This document shows positions 60,003-64,000 of a stretch of DNA of 64,000 bases, one piece after another. The stretch is taken from assembly GCF_947502395.1 (NCBI RefSeq), contig NZ_CANMZM010000002.1, positions 186,001 through 250,000 on the forward strand. Reading direction: 5' to 3'. A program made the position numbers and the translations under genes. Under the pieces are notes generated by a model. The model did no database searches and was not told the DNA's origin. It saw only the letters and a list, made by a program, of their open reading frames with translations. Source of the stretch: an uncultured Erythrobacter sp. (lineage in GTDB: Bacteria; Pseudomonadota; Alphaproteobacteria; Sphingomonadales; Sphingomonadaceae). The first letter of the stretch is position 1. Every line of letters begins with the position of its first letter.

Positions 60003-60478
60003 ATGGGATGCTCGACTACGTTTAGACTGGGGTTTTCCTTGAACAGCCAGCCTGAAAAGACGCGCGTGTGCTCGCTTTGCCCGCGTTCCAGCACGTCGAC
60101 TTGCACGAAAGCACCGATTTCCTGAGGGAATTCAAAAGGCGCGGTGCGCTCGCATGCATCAAGGCGGACGATGACGGGGCCCTCTTCGACGCTTTCACCG
60201 GGGCGAAGCTCAAAGTCCTGGCTCACATTGTTGCGCTTGTTGAGGAGGCCAACAGTGGCAACACGTTCTGCCATGGGCGTGACGCCGTCTAACGCTTGCG
60301 CTTCGGCCAAAGCAGCATCGGTGGATTGCGACGGGGTGTTGGTCTCAGCCGCACTCTGCTCATCCGCATCCCCTTCATCGTCCGATCCCATAAGCGAACT
60401 CGCCGCATCGCATCCGCCCAGCGCAAAAGCAGCCAGCAGCGGAAGGACGAGAGTGTGCTTGCGGATCATGAAACGCAT
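59951..60478 (-). CDS. DUF2155 domain-containing lipoprotein
   Basis: Lipobox ALGGCDAA; LLNKRNNVSQDFELRPGESVEEGPVIVRLDACERTAPFEFPQEIGAFVQVD. Confidence 0.85.
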   Translation of the reverse strand: MRFMIRKHTLVLPLLAAFALGGCDAASSLMGSDDEGDADEQSAAETNTPSQSTDAALAEAQALDGVTPMAERVATVGLLNKRNNVSQDFELRPGESVEEGPVIVRLDACERTAPFEFPQEIGAFVQVDVLERGQSEHTRVFSGWLFKENPSLNVVEHPIYDVWVKDCAMRFPGEE

Positions 60479-60497
60479 GGAATGCTTGTCCTGAAGC

Positions 60498-60917
60498 TCA
60501 GCCCTCGGGGGACCACGCCTCATAATCGCCATCGGCTTTGGCGCGCTTGCCTCCGCGCTCGATCATGCCTTGAGGCAGATAGGCATTGGGCGTGCCGGTC
60601 GCGTTGGGCGTGTAGTCGACCTCCCACACCTTGGCAGGGGGAAGGTGGCTTTCGGGCACATCCTCAAATGCGCCGTGGAGCCAGCCGTGCCACTCGCTCG
60701 GCACGCGGCTTGCGTCATTGGTGCCGTTATAGATCACCCAGCGCCGCTCTTTTTGCGTGTAGGATCCCGTGTTGGGTCCGCCGGTGCCTTTAGAACGGTA
60801 GTATTTGTTGCCTTCCGCATCGGTGCCAACATGCTCGCCGCCAACGCGGGTGGACCACCAATGCGTGCCAAGCGTCGCGCCGTCCCACCAAGTGAAGATC
60901 TTGCCCAGAAAACTCAT
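60498..60917 (-). CDS. NDUFA12-family NADH:ubiquinone oxidoreductase subunit
   Basis: GEHVGTDAEGNKYYRSKG...RRWVIYNGTNDASRVPSEWHGWLHG. Confidence 0.93.
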   Translation of the reverse strand: MSFLGKIFTWWDGATLGTHWWSTRVGGEHVGTDAEGNKYYRSKGTGGPNTGSYTQKERRWVIYNGTNDASRVPSEWHGWLHGAFEDVPESHLPPAKVWEVDYTPNATGTPNAYLPQGMIERGGKRAKADGDYEAWSPEG

Positions 60918-60996
60918 AGTGTCATTCCCATGAGCGAAGCCGTTAGCGGAATTGTTCTGTTAGGCCAAGATAGAGGTCATGCCTAAGCGCAAGAAA

Positions 60997-61512
60997 CTAT
61001 AAGCTCGCGTCTTCCGGCAGTTCGAAAATGACCTCATCGCCCTCGCCAATGCCAAGCTCAGCTGACAAGCCCCCACGAATCTCAAACACCGCGATCGAAA
61101 AGCCGCGCGATCTCACGCTCTCAAGCGAATAGGGGACCCCCGCCTCGATATTGGTGATACGGTTGTTTGGGCCGATAAAGATAATGTCGAGCGGGAGCGG
61201 CGTGTTCTTCATCCAGAAGCTGCGCACTTGCGGCGAATAGGACGGGAACAACATGCCCTCATCATCGCCCATCTCGGTGCGGAACATCATGCCTTTGGCC
61301 TGTTCTTCCTGAGAGGCCGCAAGCTCCGTCACAAATCTGTGCCGTGTTTCGCCGCTAACAATGGTTACATCGATTAGTTTCAGGCCCGCCTCTGAGACCT
61401 GCGAGGTCTCCATAGGTTGGACCGGAGCAGGAGCGGTTTCCTGCGCCGCTGTGCCATTGGGTGAACACGCGACCAGCGCCATTGCCACCAGTGCTGCTGC
61501 AATTCTCACCAT
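60997..61512 (-). CDS. DUF192 domain-containing protein
   Basis: HRFVTELAASQEEQAKGMMFRTEMGDDEGMLF, RSFWMKNTPLPLDIIFI. Confidence 0.92.
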   Translation of the reverse strand: MVRIAAALVAMALVACSPNGTAAQETAPAPVQPMETSQVSEAGLKLIDVTIVSGETRHRFVTELAASQEEQAKGMMFRTEMGDDEGMLFPSYSPQVRSFWMKNTPLPLDIIFIGPNNRITNIEAGVPYSLESVRSRGFSIAVFEIRGGLSAELGIGEGDEVIFELPEDASL

Positions 61513-61519
61513 GTGCTTT

Positions 61520-62206
61520 TCACCATTTTTTGGGGCCCTCTTCCTCTTCAGCTTCCAAGAGCCATTCCTCTATGTCAGCTTCCTCTCGCGCATCAAGGAT
61601 GAACGCGATGTGATCGAATTTGTGGCCCGCCCGGAGCATTGCGGCAACCTGTTTCTCGCGGCGTTTGTGCGATTGTTCGGGCGGTTCGTCGTCTTCGGGT
61701 GCGATGCCAAAGGGCCCAAACCGGCGCTTCCTGGCAAGCAGGATTGCAGCGCGCCGTATTGCAGCCTCGCTGGGCGCGGTTTCTTCGCGAGTATGCTCGT
61801 CGACGCCAGCAGCCCAGAGCGCTTGCTCGACCCGTCTCGCGCCATAGCCACGAGCGGTCAGATCGCGGGTTTTGGAGCGGGCATAGGCCTCATCATCGAC
61901 ATATCCGAGTTCGATCAAGCGCGTGACCAGCGCCGCAACATCAGGCATCTGCACTCGGCCATCTTCATCTTCGGCAACGCCCCGCTCACGCAGCTTTCTC
62001 GCCAAATAGCCTTCGAGCTTGGCCCCCGTGGTGGCGAAGCGCGCAACATAGGCAAGAGCGAGGTCACGCAAGGTCGTTTCATCGAGCGGACGCGTCTTTT
62101 TTCGTTTACGCACAGCTTTCTTGCGTTCCGAAGTCGGGCTCTCTTCCCCGGGAAGAGACGACATTTCGTTACGTTTTGATGACCTTTTGCTTCCCTCGGG
62201 CTTCAT
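61520..62206 (-). CDS. recX: Regulatory protein RecX
   Basis: AYVARFATTGAKLEGYLARKLRERG, LIELGYVDDEAYARSKTRDLTARGYGARRVEQALWAAGVD. Confidence 0.88.
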   Translation of the reverse strand: MKPEGSKRSSKRNEMSSLPGEESPTSERKKAVRKRKKTRPLDETTLRDLALAYVARFATTGAKLEGYLARKLRERGVAEDEDGRVQMPDVAALVTRLIELGYVDDEAYARSKTRDLTARGYGARRVEQALWAAGVDEHTREETAPSEAAIRRAAILLARKRRFGPFGIAPEDDEPPEQSHKRREKQVAAMLRAGHKFDHIAFILDAREEADIEEWLLEAEEEEGPKKW

Positions 62207-62344
62207 TTCGCCTTATTCGTGCCACAGTCCTTATCAAATGGAAAAGACAAAAGGCCTTCAGAGCATATATCCATGCGATGGAGAAACGGGGATTGAATTG
62301 AGTGCGCTGGACACGCACGCCAACTGACGGGTACCGCAAACACC

Positions 62345-64000
62345 ATGACCGACGCCGCTTTGACGCCGACGCCGAATGATTGTGAATTGCCAAGGATCCG
62401 CGCCAAGTTCGCGACCTTTAATGACGCCATCGACTATGCCGCCCGAAGCAAGAAGGGCATGAACTTCCACGACATGCGTGGGAAGCTCGAACGCGTCTAT
62501 CCTTATTCGGAAATGCGCGAAGATGCGATTGAGATGGCCTATCGCATGATTGCGGCGGGCATCAAGCCACAGGATCGTGTCGCGCTGATCGCGGAGACAG
62601 GGCCGGACTTTGCCGCGCTGTTCTGCGCCTGCGTCTATGTCGGCGCGTGGCCCGTACCGCTGCCTCTGCCGACATCGTTTGGCGGGAAGGAGAGCTATAT
62701 CGATCAGCTTGCGGTTCAATTGCGAAGCGCTGATCCAGTGGTGTTGATCTATCCGGAAGAGATCGGCGAAATGGCTAGCGCGGCTGCGGCAAAGCAGGAG
62801 TGCTCCGGGATAAGCTGGCAAGATTTTGCCAAATATGAAGCGCCCAAGGTCGATCTTAACAAAGCCTCGCCGCAAGACATTTGCTATCTGCAATATTCCT
62901 CGGGCTCGACCCGCTTCCCAACCGGCGTCGCGGTCACCCATGAAGCGCTGCTGCACAATTTGTACGGCCATGCGGAATCGATGAACCTGAGCACGAATGA
63001 CCGCTGTATCAGCTGGTTGCCGTGGTATCACGATATGGGCCTTGTGGGTTGTTTCCTTTCGCTTGTCGCGAACCAGTTTTCTGTCGACCTGCTCAAGCCT
63101 GATGCATTCGCGCGCCGCCCGCTTGCCTGGCTCGATATGATCAGCCGCAATCCCGGCAACACCGCAAGCTACTCGCCAACCTTCGGTTATGATATTTGCG
63201 CCCGCCGCATCTCCAGCCAGACCAATGTGGCCGAACGCTTTGACCTCTCGCGCTGGCGGATTGCTGGCAATGGCGCGGATATGATCCGCCCTGACGTGAT
63301 GCAGAGCTTTGTCAACGCCTTCAGCGATGCCGGGTTCAAAGCCTCTGCCTTCACCCCATCCTATGGCCTTGCTGAGGCAGTCCTTGCTGTCACGGTCATG
63401 CCGCCGGGCGAAGGGATCAAGGTCGAGCTCGTCGAAGAAGAACGCCTATCCGGCACACCACGCGATCTTAGTCGTCCGGCTCGCTACCGTGCGATTGTCA
63501 ATTGCGGCAAGCCGCTTCCCGATATGGAAGTGGAGATCCGCGGTGAAAGCGGCGATTCACGCGGCGACCACCAGATCGGCAAGGTCTGGTGCCGCGGCCC
63601 AAGCGTCATGCATTCCTATTTCCGCAATGTCGAAGCGACTGAGGATTGCCTCGTCGATGGCTGGCTCGACACGGGCGATATGGGTTACACTGCCGATGGC
63701 TATCTGTTCATCGTTGGCCGCGCCAAAGACATGATCATCATCAATGGCAAGAACCATTGGCCCCAGGACATTGAATGGGCTGTCGAACAGCTCCCTGGCT
63801 TCAACCACGGTGATATCGCGGCTTTCGCACTTGAGACCGAAAATGGCGAAGAGGCGCCAGCCGTCCTGGTCCATTGCCGCGTGTCTGACCCGGTCGAACG
63901 CGTAAAACTGCGCGAGCAGATTTCCGACAAGGTTCGCTCGGTCACGGGTATGAGCTGCGTGGTCGAACTCGTCCCGCCGCGCACGCTGCCGCGCACAAGC
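62345..64000 (+). CDS. Fatty acyl-AMP ligase (FAAL/FadD32-like), C-terminus truncated at window edge
   Basis: Open from ATG 62345 to the end: MTDAALTPTPNDCELPRIRAKFATFNDAIDYAARSKKGMNFHD...; YLQYSSGSTRFPTGVAVTHEAL, SWLPWYHDMGLVG, GWLDTGDMGYTADGYLFIVGRAKDMIIINGKNHWPQDIE. Missing from the ORF track. Confidence 0.94.
   Translation, partial: MTDAALTPTPNDCELPRIRAKFATFNDAIDYAARSKKGMNFHDMRGKLERVYPYSEMREDAIEMAYRMIAAGIKPQDRVALIAETGPDFAALFCACVYVGAWPVPLPLPTSFGGKESYIDQLAVQLRSADPVVLIYPEEIGEMASAAAAKQECSGISWQDFAKYEAPKVDLNKASPQDICYLQYSSGSTRFPTGVAVTHEALLHNLYGHAESMNLSTNDRCISWLPWYHDMGLVGCFLSLVANQFSVDLLKPDAFARRPLAWLDMISRNPGNTASYSPTFGYDICARRISSQTNVAERFDLSRWRIAGNGADMIRPDVMQSFVNAFSDAGFKASAFTPSYGLAEAVLAVTVMPPGEGIKVELVEEERLSGTPRDLSRPARYRAIVNCGKPLPDMEVEIRGESGDSRGDHQIGKVWCRGPSVMHSYFRNVEATEDCLVDGWLDTGDMGYTADGYLFIVGRAKDMIIINGKNHWPQDIEWAVEQLPGFNHGDIAAFALETENGEEAPAVLVHCRVSDPVERVKLREQISDKVRSVTGMSCVVELVPPRTLPRTS

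Noticed and set aside
62258-63031. 257-aa minus-strand ORF
   Set aside because: Antisense to the well-supported fatty acyl-AMP ligase.
1-64000. Searched by eye for CRISPR arrays, IS elements, integrases, toxin-antitoxin and phage-defence genes
   Set aside because: No regular repeat-spacer pattern, transposase, integrase or recognisable defence gene seen.

Overview
The window looks like a chromosomal segment of an alphaproteobacterium, probably Sphingomonadales/Erythrobacteraceae-like (inferred from gene content; no search run). I saw no CRISPR array, prophage or transposase. Two long genes run off the edges and are missing from the ORF track: a CYP102/BM3-type P450-reductase fusion (1..1980, minus) and a fatty acyl-AMP ligase (62345..64000, plus). 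Main blocks: (1) GbsR/MarR regulator, DUF4166 protein and membrane-anchored TIGR01777 epimerase; (2) a minus-strand export/peptidase block with MacA/MacB-type ABC genes, an ABC-2 permease/M1 peptidase fusion with its ATPase, and an M14 peptidase; (3) a 4-hydroxyphenylpyruvate dioxygenase locus with VOC and carboxymuconolactone decarboxylase genes; (4) a TetR-controlled locus with a zinc alcohol dehydrogenase, old yellow enzyme, 56-aa membrane peptide, NTF2-like protein and AhpD-like protein, followed by an amber-interrupted GST; (5) beta-oxidation genes, two TonB-dependent receptors and a Baeyer-Villiger monooxygenase; (6) tRNA-Trp, secE, nusG, rplK, rplA in ancestral order but split by unrelated genes; (7) aat, DUF2155, NDUFA12, DUF192 and recX. 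The strongest new observation is a near-identical 18-bp operator-like motif before all four transcription units of the TetR locus (26071, 27374, 28962, 29546), which suggests a local electrophile/aldehyde-stress regulon. Also notable: a repeated operator in the GbsR-DUF4166 locus, a candidate structured RNA on the minus strand near 56.83-56.99 kb, and an in-frame amber codon in the GST gene. All family names come from reading motifs and protein sequence by eye.
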